Shown here piece by piece: positions 1 to 9,399 of a stretch of 64,000 bases of DNA. The notes under the pieces were generated by a model, which was not told the origin of the DNA, did not search any database, and worked only from the letters and a program-made list of their open reading frames with translations. How positions within the stretch are numbered: the first letter of the stretch is position 1; each line of letters begins with the position of its first letter. The translations under genes and the position numbers were made by a program. Location: positions 1 through 64,000 of the forward strand of contig CAKZPI010000021.1 of the NCBI GenBank assembly GCA_937139155.1, given 5' to 3'. Source of the stretch: an uncultured Flavobacteriales bacterium (lineage in GTDB: Bacteria; Bacteroidota; Bacteroidia; Flavobacteriales; JBLHRE01).

Positions 1-341
1 AAATTTGACATCAAACCAAAAGACATCGGAATTTTAAATACCTGATTACAAGTATTTTATGTTTACGTTAGTCAGAAAAAAAAGACAACGGACACATTGA
101 CAATGACGACTGAAAGCAGAAACGTTTGGACTCATGCCAAATTTAAGAAGGGACTGACATGACTTGACCATAAGTTCAAATGGTTAAGATCAACTAAGAC
201 TTAAAAAGTGGAAAAGAGAAAAATCCCCAGCTTCGCATTTTTGAAAATTTCTGCCAGCGCACATTGCACACATTTGCAAAGCCGCGCAAGCCAACGCTCA
301 ACCAAAGCTTCGCAAAAGAGTGCAATTCTGCCGAACGCAAG
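1..341. other. Leader region without a convincing gene
   Basis: I see no coding region that I would defend. An ATG at 264 opens a frame into the AraC-type gene, but the first 26 codons lie inside a hairpin repeat (252-336) and give a sequence unlike either domain of the protein, so I treat this stretch as non-coding. The rest is AT-rich and shows no clear promoter box. Confidence 0.5.
252..336. repeat. Hairpin repeat A, left border of the copper island
   Basis: Imperfect inverted repeat: left arm 264-282, right arm 307-325, pairing at 16 of 19 positions around a 24-nt loop. The loop has AAGCCAAC and AACCAAA cores, the left flank GCCAGCGCA and the right flank CTGCCGAA. The same layout, with different but again self-complementary arms, recurs at 11760-11845. 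Conserved loop and flanks with variable, compensating arms suggest a dispersed structured repeat or recombination site. Confidence 0.6.
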
Positions 342-911
342 ATGAACAAGTACATACTACATATAAAAAACATGGTTTGTCCACGCTGTATAATGGCGGT
401 GAAGGACATTTTCAACCAACTCGAAATACAATATCAAGATGTTCAGTTAGGGCAAGTAATTGTTTCAGATCAGATAGATCAGCACAAACTGCAATCACTT
501 GACGGCATGTTAAATGCGTTGGGATTTGAGTTGCTTGAACCAGGAAAATCTGCCTTGATTTCACAAATCAAAAGCGTGATTATTGATCAGGTGCATCATA
601 AAAAAGAACCGCTTTCCATCAACTTTTCTTCTTTAATTTCGGATAAACTGCACCATGAATACGCATACTTGAGCAGGCTATTCTCCTCCGTTGAAGGGAT
701 CACCATAGAGAAGTTTATTGTCCTTCAAAAAATTGAAAAAGTCAAAGAGTATTTGACTTACAACCAAATGACTTTATCGGAGATAGCCGATGAAATGAGT
801 TATAGTAATGTAGCTTATCTTTCTTCTCAGTTCAAGAAAGAAACGGGAATGACCCCTACTCAATTCAAAGGTCAAACGAGCCACCACAGAAAGCCTTTAG
901 ACAAGCTCTAA
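342..911 (+). CDS. HMA-like/AraC-type transcriptional regulator
   Basis: About 189 residues. The N-terminus (residues 1-65) looks like a heavy-metal-associated fold with a CxxC site in MVCPRCIMAV. The C-terminus (about 90-180) is an AraC-type double helix-turn-helix, ending in the typical SYSNVAYLSSQFKKETGMTP second helix-turn-helix. A regulator whose sensing domain is itself a metallochaperone-like fold fits its place at the head of a copper/silver efflux island, where it would sense cytosolic Cu(I)/Ag(I). The ATG at 342 is preferred over 264 because the extra residues fall in a hairpin repeat. Regulation of the downstream genes is inferred from the repeated 23-bp motif. Confidence 0.82.
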   Translation: MNKYILHIKNMVCPRCIMAVKDIFNQLEIQYQDVQLGQVIVSDQIDQHKLQSLDGMLNALGFELLEPGKSALISQIKSVIIDQVHHKKEPLSINFSSLISDKLHHEYAYLSRLFSSVEGITIEKFIVLQKIEKVKEYLTYNQMTLSEIADEMSYSNVAYLSSQFKKETGMTPTQFKGQTSHHRKPLDKL

Positions 912-923
912 GCATAATTTCAT

Positions 924-976
924 AAACCAAAGTCAATATTGTGTAATGATCTAAGACAGCTGATTTCTCAATTTTG
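924..976 (+). promoter_or_regulatory. Putative activator site plus -7 box before HMA-MauE gene
   Basis: The 23-bp site at 924-946 (AACCAAAGTCAA core, TGTAA end) matches 1735-1757 at 21 of 23 positions. A -7-like CAATTTTG lies at 969-976, and the downstream ATG is at 999. The spacing from site to -7 box is conserved within 1 bp in the second copy, placing the site over or just upstream of the -33 region, as expected for AraC-type activation. Binding by the regulator at 342-911 is an inference. Confidence 0.55.
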
Positions 977-998
977 TGGTTTCAAAAAGAGATAAACA

Positions 999-1736
999 AT
1001 GCATAGCAAAACATACAAAATTGAAGGAATGACCTGCGGTGGATGTGTAGCAAGTGTGAAAAAGCAATTGCAGACAGCTTCTGAAATCAATGAAACTCAT
1101 GTCCAGCTCGATTTCCCACAAGCAAAGTTGCATTTCAACAGACCCATTGATATTGAATCTCTAGAAGCACTTGTCAAGAAAGCGGGAAATTATTCCATAT
1201 CTGAAATACCTTTTTCAAAGGAAAACACAATAGATCAACTGCCCAATAAGTCAATAAGCACGTACAAGCCGCTATTGCTTATAGTTTCATTTATAGCAGC
1301 AGTTTCAGCACTAGCACAATTCCCTTTCGAATCATTTTCAACAATGCTATGGATGCGTCATTTTATGGCGGGCTTTTTCATTGCCTTCGCCTTTTTTAAA
1401 CTATTAAACCTAAAAGGCTTTGCAGACTCCTACAAAATGTATGACATAATTGCTGCTAGATGGTCGGCTTGGGGATATATCTACCCCTTCGTGGAATTAA
1501 CCCTTGGAGTTTTATATTTAATTAACCTGGCACCACTTGCAACGAACATCAGTACTGCCATTATTTTAGGAGTAAGCAGTATTGGAGTTATAAAGAGCAA
1601 CCTTGATAAGAAAAAAATCAGATGTGCCTGCCTTGGTGATGTATTTAACTTACCCATGAGTACTGTAACCATTGTCGAAGATTTAACCATGGTAGGAATG
1701 GCCGTATTTATGCTTTTTAGTTACCAAATCTTGTAA
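999..1736 (+). CDS. HMA domain-MauE/DoxX-type membrane protein
   Basis: 245 residues. Residues 1-65 are an HMA domain with the canonical MTCGGC metal site (GMTCGGCVASVKKQL). The rest has about four membrane segments and resembles the MauE/DoxX redox-associated membrane family, including a CAC motif near residue 212 (IRCACLGDVFNLP). Homologous fusions accompany copper efflux genes in Bacteroidota. It may pass metal or reductant at the inner membrane; no direct function is established. It is preceded by the 23-bp motif at 924-946 and followed at once by a second copy. Confidence 0.8.
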   Translation: MHSKTYKIEGMTCGGCVASVKKQLQTASEINETHVQLDFPQAKLHFNRPIDIESLEALVKKAGNYSISEIPFSKENTIDQLPNKSISTYKPLLLIVSFIAAVSALAQFPFESFSTMLWMRHFMAGFFIAFAFFKLLNLKGFADSYKMYDIIAARWSAWGYIYPFVELTLGVLYLINLAPLATNISTAIILGVSSIGVIKSNLDKKKIRCACLGDVFNLPMSTVTIVEDLTMVGMAVFMLFSYQIL

Positions 1737-1786
1737 ACCAAAGTCAAAATTCTGTAAAACACTCAATTTGTAATTTCGTATCTTTG
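1735..1786 (+). promoter_or_regulatory. Second copy of the activator site with TATCTTTG -7 box
   Basis: The 23-bp site at 1735-1757 overlaps the last bases of the preceding gene. A strong Bacteroidota -7 element, TATCTTTG, lies at 1779-1786. The transcript would start near 1793, so it would begin inside or just after the TTG start proposed for the next gene, suggesting a leaderless message or a downstream start. Confidence 0.55.
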
Positions 1787-2212
1787 AAAATCTTGAAAAA
1801 AGTAATTGCCATATCACTCGCTTTACTCATGTTGGTTTCCAACATTGGTTTTGCTATGAATACACATTTTTGTGGCGGTCAAGCGGTAGAGACTACTTTT
1901 ACCCTGGGCTTAGGAAATCCTGACTGCGGCATGGAAGATATGGAACAGGAATGCGAGAACATGCCATCTGAAGAAGAGCAGATTAAAGCTAAGCCTTGCT
2001 GTGAAAATCAGCATCAAGTAATTCAAACAGATGACATTGCAAAAACTCAGCCCTCTACATCTGTAGTTAATCCTTTTTTCTTTGCTGCCTTTGTTCAGGT
2101 TTTTATACAACCTCTGTTCTTTGTTGAAAAAGGGCAATCACTATATTCAGAATATCCCCCTCCCTTCTTTGAAAGAGACGTTCAAGTTCTTTTTCAAACC
2201 TTCTTGATTTAA
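1784..2212 (+). CDS. HYC_CC_PP family protein
   Basis: Up to 142 residues with an N-terminal signal peptide (KKVIAISLALLMLVSNIGFA). It has the three signatures that name this Bacteroidota family: a H[YF]C motif (THFCGG), a CC pair (KPCCENQ) and a PP near the C-terminus (YPPPFFERDVQ). Members sit next to heavy-metal efflux genes. The conserved Cys/His suggests metal binding outside the inner membrane, but no role is proven. The start is uncertain: the 1784 codon is TTG and lies inside the predicted -7 box; TTG at 1793 or ATG at 1829 are alternatives, the latter cutting into the signal peptide. Confidence 0.72.
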   Translation: MKILKKVIAISLALLMLVSNIGFAMNTHFCGGQAVETTFTLGLGNPDCGMEDMEQECENMPSEEEQIKAKPCCENQHQVIQTDDIAKTQPSTSVVNPFFFAAFVQVFIQPLFFVEKGQSLYSEYPPPFFERDVQVLFQTFLI

Positions 2213-2315
2213 GCCATTAATACAATTTGATGCTCTCGGTCAATAGATCGCTGAGCAATTTGGCATTTCTTGCCATTGAACATTCCTTTTCTGTTCAATC
2301 AACATCAATTGTATT

Positions 2316-5300
2316 ATGCTTAATAGAATCATTAAATATTTCTTGGAGAACAAGTTGGTTACTGTTCTTGTCCTTACAGGTTTTGTGGCCTGGGGTATCA
2401 TCACCGCACCTTTCGGTTGGCAGGTGGGCGTTCTCCCGTCTGACCCTGTACCCGTTGATGCTATACCTGATATTGGCGAAAACCAGCAAATCGTATTTAC
2501 CCAATGGCAGGGTCGATCACCACAGGATATTGAAGATCAAATCTCCTATCCTTTAACCACCTACTTGCTCGGAATACCTGGTGTAAAATCCATTCGTAGC
2601 TCATCCATATTCGGTTTTTCAAGCATCTATATCATCTTCTCGGAAGATGTAGAGTTCTATTGGTCACGCTCCCGTATCCTGGAAAAACTCAACTCCCTAC
2701 CGTCAGGATTATTGCCTGATGCAGTGCAACCTGCCTTGGGGCCTGATGCTACCGCTTTAGGTCAAGTATATTGGTACACCATCGAAGGAAGAGACAAAAA
2801 CGGCAACCCAACAAGTGGTTGGGACTTACACGAAATACGTACGGTTCAGGACTTCTATGTGAAGTATGGACTTAATGCAACAGAAGGAGTTTCAGAAGTA
2901 GCTTCTATTGGTGGATTTGTGCAAGAGTATCAAATAGACGTGAATCCTGATGCACTCAAAGCTTACGACATCCCTTTGCACAGCGTAATGCAGGCAGTTC
3001 AAAAATCGAATAAAGATGTAGGGGCAAAAACCATTGAGATCAATCAAGCCGAATATTTGGTTCGGGGATTGGGCTATGTCAAGAAAGTGGAAGACATAGA
3101 AAAGGCAGTAGTTGCTGTGCAGGACAATGTGCCTGTACGAATAAAAGATATTGGTGTGGTTTCGCTTGGCCCTGCTACACGCAGGGGCTTGCTCGACAAA
3201 GATGGGGCAGAAGTAGTAGGCGGAGTAGTTGTGGCACGCTATGGCGCCAATCCTTTGCAGGTCATCAACAATGTAAAAGAGAAGATAAAAGAAATAGCAC
3301 CTGGGCTTCCGAAGAAAACTTTAGCCGATGGCAGAGAATCTCAATTAACCATTGTGCCCTTTTATGATCGTTCGGAATTGATTTACGAAACCTTAGGCAC
3401 CCTAGAAGAAGCCATTTCACTGCAAGTACTCATTACCATTTTGGTAGTAATTGTAATGGTGTATAATCTTAGGGCTTCTTTTCTCATTTCGAGCATCTTA
3501 CCTATTGCTGTGCTCATGGTATTTATCGCCATGCGATACTTTGAAGTGGATGCCAACATCGTTGCGCTATCGGGTATTGCCATTGCCATTGGTACCATGG
3601 TGGACTTGGGTGTCATATTATCCGAAAATATAATCAAACACATTGATGAAGCCCCACCTGAGCAGAAACTAATTACCACTGTATATAATGGTGCATCGGA
3701 AGTCTCTACTGCCATTTTAACAGCAGTTTCTACCACCATTGTGAGTTTCATTCCTGTATTCACCATGCAAGCTGCCGAAGGAAAGCTATTTGGGCCTTTG
3801 GCCTTTACCAAAACCTTTGCCCTGATTGCTGCACTGCTCGTGAGTCTGCTAATCATGCCTACTCTGGCACATTGGTTTTTCGGGTTCAAAATCAAGAACA
3901 ATCTGCTCAAAAAGTACGGTAGCTACACACTTCTCATCATTGGGATAGTAGCACTGGCTTTTGGTCAGGTTTGGGGTGGAGTGATGCTATTTCTCTTTGG
4001 TGTAATAGGCATTCTCAAACAATTCTTAAATGCCAACAGCAGGAACTTTCCGAAACCCGTTCTCTTTTTATACCAATACGCAGAGTTAATCATCGTATTA
4101 ATAGGCGTTACCTGGCTCTTGGCAAAATTCTGGTTACCACTGGGGGCATCAAAGTCTCTCCCCATCAACTTCGCATTTGTAGCCATTTTAGTAGCTGTAA
4201 TCTTGGGCAGCTTCACCCTATTAGAATATCAATACAAAAGGATTTTGCATTGGTGTATTGATAATAAAATCAAGTTTCTCCTTATCCCCACCTTGCTCAT
4301 TTTGTTGGCTGCGAACATTTGGTTAGGTTTCAACACCGTTTTTGGTTTTGTTTCCAAAGGATTTGAATCGGTAGGCTGGAACATCAACAAGTCCAAAGTT
4401 TGGTCTGAATTGTCGCATACCTTTCCAGGAATTGGCAAGGAGTTTATGCCTTCGCTCGATGAAGGCAGTTTTCTACTCATGCCCACCTCTATGCCCCACT
4501 CAGGTATGGAGTACAACCGCAGAGTAGTTGGTCAGTTGGATATGTTGCTAACCAATATACCTGAAGTGGAATTGACGGTAGGTAAATTAGGACGGGTAGA
4601 ATCTGCTCTTGACCCTGCACCCATTTCGATGTATGAAAACATCATCAATTACAAATCCGAATACATTCTCAACAAAAAAGGGCATAGACAAAGGTTTAAA
4701 GTAGGTGATAACAATCGCTTCATCACCGTTTCGGGTGATACCCTGAGAAACCAAGAAGGTCTGAAACAGGGAATTGATGCCAGCGATTTAATTGCTGATG
4801 TTAATGGTAAATACTACCGTAATTGGCGTGAACACATTCAATCACCAGATGATATTTGGAATGAAATTATAAAAGTCACCAAGATTCCAGGGGTTACTTC
4901 AGCCCCTAAGCTTCAGCCTATAGAAACGCGGTTGGTAATGCTTCAAACGGGCATGCGTGCTCCTATGGGAATAAAAGTTTATGGCCCAGACCTGAGAACT
5001 ATAGAAGACTTTGGCTTGCAGCTCGAAAGCATATTGAAAGAAGTGCCATCGGTAAAACGAGAAGCCGTCTTTGCCGACAGGATAGTGGGTAAACCTTACC
5101 TACATCTAAATATAAATCGCGATGAAATTTCACGCTATGGGCTAAACATAGAAGATGTCCAACAGACCATCGAAACCGCTATTGGTGGTATGAAGATTAC
5201 CTCAACGGTAGAAGGACGTGAGCGTTTCCCTGTCAGGGTTCGCTATCCAAGAGAACTTAGGGATGACCCTTCGGCCCTTCGTAAAATTTTAATGGCAACA

Positions 5301-6140
5301 CCTACGGGTGCGCAAATTCCACTATCACAAATCATAGATTTTGAGTACGTACGGGGGCCGCAGGCTATCAAGAGTGAAGAAACCTTTTTGGTTGGTTATG
5401 TTCTGTTCGATAAAAGCGATGGTTTCTCTGAAGTAACTGTGGTAAATGATGCGCAGCAAGCTATTCAGAAAAAGATAGATTCAGGAGAATTGACAGTTCC
5501 TTCAGGTGTGAGCTATAAGTTTTCGGGAAGCTACGAAAATCAGGTCAGAGCTGAAAAACGGCTTTCCATCATCGTGCCATTGGTTCTGGGAATCGTTTTC
5601 TTAATTCTCTATTTTCAGTTCAAATCTGTATCCACATCCTTCATGGTGTTTACAGGTATTGCCATGGCCTTTAGTGGTGGTTTCATTATCCTATGGCTAT
5701 ATGGTCAAACATGGTTTGCCGACTTTGCCATATTCGGCACCAATTTCAGAGACCTATTCCAAATCCACACCATTAATCTCAGTGTGGCAGTTTGGGTCGG
5801 TTTTATAGCCCTATTTGGTATCGCTACCGATGATGGCGTATTGATGGCTACTTACTTAGATCAGAGTTTTAAGCGAAACAAAACAGATCATCTAAAAGGC
5901 ATTAGAGCTGCCACGATAGAAGCAGGACAAAGAAGGATTAAACCTGCGGTAATGACTTCTGCCACTACCATTATTGCCTTGCTGCCTATCCTAACTTCAA
6001 CAGGTCGCGGTTCTGATATCATGATACCCATGGCTATACCAGCCTTTGGCGGGATGCTATTCGCAGCTATTACTTATTTCATTGTTCCTGTGCTTTACTG
6101 CTGGAGAGAAGAACGCAAAATCAAAAAAGCTCAATCATGA
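2316..6140 (+). CDS. cusA: CusA/CzcA-type RND heavy-metal efflux permease
   Basis: 1274 residues. Inner-membrane proton-driven pump of a CusCBA-like Cu(I)/Ag(I) exporter. It has the HME-RND features: an N-terminal transmembrane helix followed by a porter domain, the TM4 Asp in GIAIAIGTMVDLGV, and matching second-half motifs (ATDDGVLMATYLDQ, PAVMTSATTIIALLP). It is about 200 residues longer than E. coli CusA because of extra hydrophobic segments between the two halves (about residues 525-680), a lengthening I associate with Bacteroidota homologues. The stop overlaps the start of the next gene by 4 bp (ATGA). Substrate assignment rests on the neighbours. Confidence 0.9.
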   Translation: MLNRIIKYFLENKLVTVLVLTGFVAWGIITAPFGWQVGVLPSDPVPVDAIPDIGENQQIVFTQWQGRSPQDIEDQISYPLTTYLLGIPGVKSIRSSSIFGFSSIYIIFSEDVEFYWSRSRILEKLNSLPSGLLPDAVQPALGPDATALGQVYWYTIEGRDKNGNPTSGWDLHEIRTVQDFYVKYGLNATEGVSEVASIGGFVQEYQIDVNPDALKAYDIPLHSVMQAVQKSNKDVGAKTIEINQAEYLVRGLGYVKKVEDIEKAVVAVQDNVPVRIKDIGVVSLGPATRRGLLDKDGAEVVGGVVVARYGANPLQVINNVKEKIKEIAPGLPKKTLADGRESQLTIVPFYDRSELIYETLGTLEEAISLQVLITILVVIVMVYNLRASFLISSILPIAVLMVFIAMRYFEVDANIVALSGIAIAIGTMVDLGVILSENIIKHIDEAPPEQKLITTVYNGASEVSTAILTAVSTTIVSFIPVFTMQAAEGKLFGPLAFTKTFALIAALLVSLLIMPTLAHWFFGFKIKNNLLKKYGSYTLLIIGIVALAFGQVWGGVMLFLFGVIGILKQFLNANSRNFPKPVLFLYQYAELIIVLIGVTWLLAKFWLPLGASKSLPINFAFVAILVAVILGSFTLLEYQYKRILHWCIDNKIKFLLIPTLLILLAANIWLGFNTVFGFVSKGFESVGWNINKSKVWSELSHTFPGIGKEFMPSLDEGSFLLMPTSMPHSGMEYNRRVVGQLDMLLTNIPEVELTVGKLGRVESALDPAPISMYENIINYKSEYILNKKGHRQRFKVGDNNRFITVSGDTLRNQEGLKQGIDASDLIADVNGKYYRNWREHIQSPDDIWNEIIKVTKIPGVTSAPKLQPIETRLVMLQTGMRAPMGIKVYGPDLRTIEDFGLQLESILKEVPSVKREAVFADRIVGKPYLHLNINRDEISRYGLNIEDVQQTIETAIGGMKITSTVEGRERFPVRVRYPRELRDDPSALRKILMATPTGAQIPLSQIIDFEYVRGPQAIKSEETFLVGYVLFDKSDGFSEVTVVNDAQQAIQKKIDSGELTVPSGVSYKFSGSYENQVRAEKRLSIIVPLVLGIVFLILYFQFKSVSTSFMVFTGIAMAFSGGFIILWLYGQTWFADFAIFGTNFRDLFQIHTINLSVAVWVGFIALFGIATDDGVLMATYLDQSFKRNKTDHLKGIRAATIEAGQRRIKPAVMTSATTIIALLPILTSTGRGSDIMIPMAIPAFGGMLFAAITYFIVPVLYCWREERKIKKAQS

Positions 6141-7369
6141 AGAAATTTATCTTGATCCTATTCACTGCCTTGGGCTTTCACTTATCAGGAAATGCTCAAA
6201 CACTAGAAGACTATTTCCAAATAGCCGCAGAAAATAACCCTGGGCTTTTGGCTAAATACAAAAACTTTGAAGCGGCTATGCAAAGGGTCGCACAGGTGAG
6301 CAGCCTACCTGATCCAAATTTGTCTTTTGGTTACTTCATCTCTCCTGTTGAAACCAGAGTTGGCCCTCAACAAGCCAGATTCTCTTTAACACAAATGTTT
6401 CCCTGGTTTGGAACGCTAAGTGCCCAAGAAAATGCTGCTTCTCTACTGGCTGAAGCAAAATATCAGGAATTTCTGGATGCTCGAAACAAGCTCTATTATC
6501 AGGTGTCCGCCTCCTATTATCCGCTCTATGAACTAGAAAAGCTGATTTTGATTGAAGCAGAAAATCAGCGCATTCTATCTTCTTACAAGGAGATAGCAAC
6601 TGTTCAGTTTCAAAATGATAAAGGGTCTATGGTAGATGTGTTGCGTGTAGACATCATGTTAAAGGATGCAACCACTGAACTATCCATTCTCAATCAAAAG
6701 AAAAAGCCTTTGGAAACCCGCTTTAATAAGCTTTTAAATCGAGATGAAAACGAATCTATTGAAATAATTGACACGCTTGTCTTGAAAGAAACCACACAAG
6801 AATTTAGAAAGGATTCATTGTTGGTTGCAAATCCCTTGCTTGAAGAATTGAATCTGAAGGTTCAAGCAAGCCAAGCCCAAGAAAGAGCGGCAATCAAGCA
6901 GGGATTGCCAAAGTTTGGTATTGGTTTGGATTATGTAATTGTAGGCGAACGTACTGACATGGCTCTGGAAGACAATGGTAAAGATGTATTAATGCCTATG
7001 GTCACCATGAGTCTACCCATTTTTCGTGGGAAATACAAAGCTGCCCAACAGGAAGCACAATTGATGCAGGAATCCTATGTGCTTCAAAAAGAAGAATTGT
7101 CTAATCGGCTTATTAGCTCCTTTGAAATGATTTGGTTTGAGATTCAGAAACAGCTTGAACTCATTGAATTATTCGAAGAGCAAATTCAGGAATCAGAGCA
7201 ATCCCTAAATCTGCTTTTCTCAGCCTACAGCAACTCGGGAAAAGAATTTGAAGAAGTCCTGCGGATGCAACAGCAAATTTTAAAGTATCAACGGATGAAA
7301 GCCACTGCCCTCTCGGACTATCATATCGCTTTGGCTGAATTGGACTATATCACCGCAAAAACGAAATAA
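6137..7369 (+). CDS. TolC/CusC-type outer-membrane efflux protein
   Basis: 410 residues with a signal peptide ending near GNAQ and the two long helical hairpins of the TolC outer-membrane factor family. It would form the outer-membrane channel for the pump encoded on either side. It overlaps the permease gene by 4 bp and is 2 bp from the ATPase gene, so it is clearly part of the same operon. Confidence 0.88.
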   Translation: MKKFILILFTALGFHLSGNAQTLEDYFQIAAENNPGLLAKYKNFEAAMQRVAQVSSLPDPNLSFGYFISPVETRVGPQQARFSLTQMFPWFGTLSAQENAASLLAEAKYQEFLDARNKLYYQVSASYYPLYELEKLILIEAENQRILSSYKEIATVQFQNDKGSMVDVLRVDIMLKDATTELSILNQKKKPLETRFNKLLNRDENESIEIIDTLVLKETTQEFRKDSLLVANPLLEELNLKVQASQAQERAAIKQGLPKFGIGLDYVIVGERTDMALEDNGKDVLMPMVTMSLPIFRGKYKAAQQEAQLMQESYVLQKEELSNRLISSFEMIWFEIQKQLELIELFEEQIQESEQSLNLLFSAYSNSGKEFEEVLRMQQQILKYQRMKATALSDYHIALAELDYITAKTK

Positions 7370-7371
7370 TT

Positions 7372-9399
7372 ATGGAACATAAACACGAGCATAAACAACA
7401 AGAACACTCACACAATAATCATGATACGCATGGCGGTCATCATGCTCACCATGCCCACATGATAGAAGACTTCAAAAAGCGCTTTTATATCAATACTGCG
7501 CTTTCCATACCTGTTTTGGTCTTTTCTGAAATGATTCAAGACATACTGGGCTTTTCGATCAGTTTTCCAGGCATGGGCTATGTAGCAGCCGCTTTAGCAA
7601 CATTCATATTCATTTATGGTGGTTGGCCATTCCTTAAAGGATTGAAGGATGAGCTTTCTGAAGGCGGTCCTGGTATGATGACATTGATTGCCATTGCCAT
7701 TACCGTAGCATGGGCTTATAGCACGGCAGTAGTATTCGGGCTGGAAGGTAAAGTGTTCTATTGGGAGCTAGTTACGCTAATTGACATTATGCTTTTAGGA
7801 CACTGGCTAGAGATGCGTTCCATTATGGGAGCATCTAAAGCGTTGGAAAAATTAGCTGAATTGATGCCTTCAGAAGCTCACAAAATAGACGGTGACAATA
7901 TTCATGACGTGAAAATAAGTGACATCAAAAAAGGTGATCTGATCCTGATTAAGCCAGGAGAAAAAGTGCCTGCTGATGGTAAGATTGTAGAAGGAGATAG
8001 CGAACTAAACGAAAGTGCCTTAACAGGAGAAAGCAAGCCCGTTCAGAAATCTAAAGGTGATGAAGTCATTGGTGGGGCCATCAATGGAGATGGAAGCCTA
8101 AAGGTGGAAGTTAAATCTTCTGGTAAAGATAGCTACCTGAACAAGGTTATAAAACTGGTAGAAGAAGCTCAGCAGACCAAATCAAAAACACAGAATTTGG
8201 CCGATAAAGCAGCAGGATGGTTAGCCTATATCGCCATCGGTGTTGGAGTAATTACCTTCATTGCGTGGGCTTTCTTCAGCTCACAGGGAATGGACTTTGC
8301 ACTTGAGCGCATGGTAACAGTGATGATTATTACTTGTCCTCATGCTTTAGGTTTGGCTGTACCCTTGGTGGTAGCCATTTCAACTGCGCTATCGGCCAAA
8401 AATGGATTGTTGATCAGAAACCGAACGGCATTCGAAAATAGCCGCAAAATAACGGCTATCGTATTTGATAAAACAGGAACACTTACGGAAGGAAGTTTCG
8501 GAGTAAATCGAGTCGTCTCACTAGCCAATAAATCAGAAGAAGATTTGCTTTCAAAAGCGGCTGCTATCGAGCAAAGTTCCGAGCATCCCATCGCCAAGGG
8601 TATTGTTAAAGAAGCTAAAAGCCGTGACCTTAAACTACCTTCAATTTCCGATTTCGGTTCCACGAAGGGAAAAGGCGTAAGTGCAAAAATTGAAGGGACA
8701 ACTTATCAAATAGTGAGTCCTGGATACCTGAAAGAAGAAGGTATAGGCCTTCCTAAAGAAGCCAACTCAGACAAGCCTGAAACTGTGGTGTTCATTCTCA
8801 AAGAAGGCAGCTTGATAGGTTTCATCGCATTGGCTGATCAAATCAGAAAAGAAAGTAAATCCGCTATTGAAACGCTTAAAGAAAAAGGCATAAAAGTATT
8901 AATGGCTACTGGCGATAATGAACAAACCGCCAAAGCAGTATCAGACGAATTAAACCTTGACGGGTATTACAGTCAGGTACTGCCACATGAAAAGTCTGAA
9001 CTGATTGAGAAGCTTCAAACGCAAGGTGAGTTCGTTGCAATGACTGGCGATGGAGTAAACGATGCACCTGCCTTAGCCAAAGCAGATATAGGTATTGCCG
9101 TGGGTTCAGGTACAGATGTAGCCGCAGAAACAGCCGACATCATTCTTACCGAAAGCAGCCCATCCGATATAGCTACTTTGATTCTGTTCGGAAGAGCAAC
9201 CTATAAAAAAATGGTTCAGAACCTCGTTTGGGCAACTGGCTATAATATAGTGGCTATTCCACTTGCAGCGGGAGTTCTATTCTATCAAGGCATTATGATT
9301 AATCCCGCATTAGGTGCCGCTCTCATGAGCTTAAGCACCATTATTTGTGCCGCAAATGCGCAGCTTCTGAGATTAAAATTTAAAAAAGACTTACAATGA
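7372..9399 (+). CDS. CopB-type copper/silver-translocating P-type ATPase
   Basis: 675 residues. A P1B ATPase with the CPH metal-site motif (TCPHALGLAVP) that marks the CopB/P1B-3 subgroup, the phosphorylation site DKTGTLTEG, TGES, and the hinge GDGVNDAPALAKAD. No HMA domain is present; the first 30 residues are instead very rich in histidine (HKHEHKQQEHSHNNHD and HHAHHAH), typical of CopB. It should export Cu/Ag from the cytoplasm to the periplasm, where the RND system completes efflux. It overlaps the adaptor gene by 4 bp. Confidence 0.93.
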   Translation: MEHKHEHKQQEHSHNNHDTHGGHHAHHAHMIEDFKKRFYINTALSIPVLVFSEMIQDILGFSISFPGMGYVAAALATFIFIYGGWPFLKGLKDELSEGGPGMMTLIAIAITVAWAYSTAVVFGLEGKVFYWELVTLIDIMLLGHWLEMRSIMGASKALEKLAELMPSEAHKIDGDNIHDVKISDIKKGDLILIKPGEKVPADGKIVEGDSELNESALTGESKPVQKSKGDEVIGGAINGDGSLKVEVKSSGKDSYLNKVIKLVEEAQQTKSKTQNLADKAAGWLAYIAIGVGVITFIAWAFFSSQGMDFALERMVTVMIITCPHALGLAVPLVVAISTALSAKNGLLIRNRTAFENSRKITAIVFDKTGTLTEGSFGVNRVVSLANKSEEDLLSKAAAIEQSSEHPIAKGIVKEAKSRDLKLPSISDFGSTKGKGVSAKIEGTTYQIVSPGYLKEEGIGLPKEANSDKPETVVFILKEGSLIGFIALADQIRKESKSAIETLKEKGIKVLMATGDNEQTAKAVSDELNLDGYYSQVLPHEKSELIEKLQTQGEFVAMTGDGVNDAPALAKADIGIAVGSGTDVAAETADIILTESSPSDIATLILFGRATYKKMVQNLVWATGYNIVAIPLAAGVLFYQGIMINPALGAALMSLSTIICAANAQLLRLKFKKDLQ

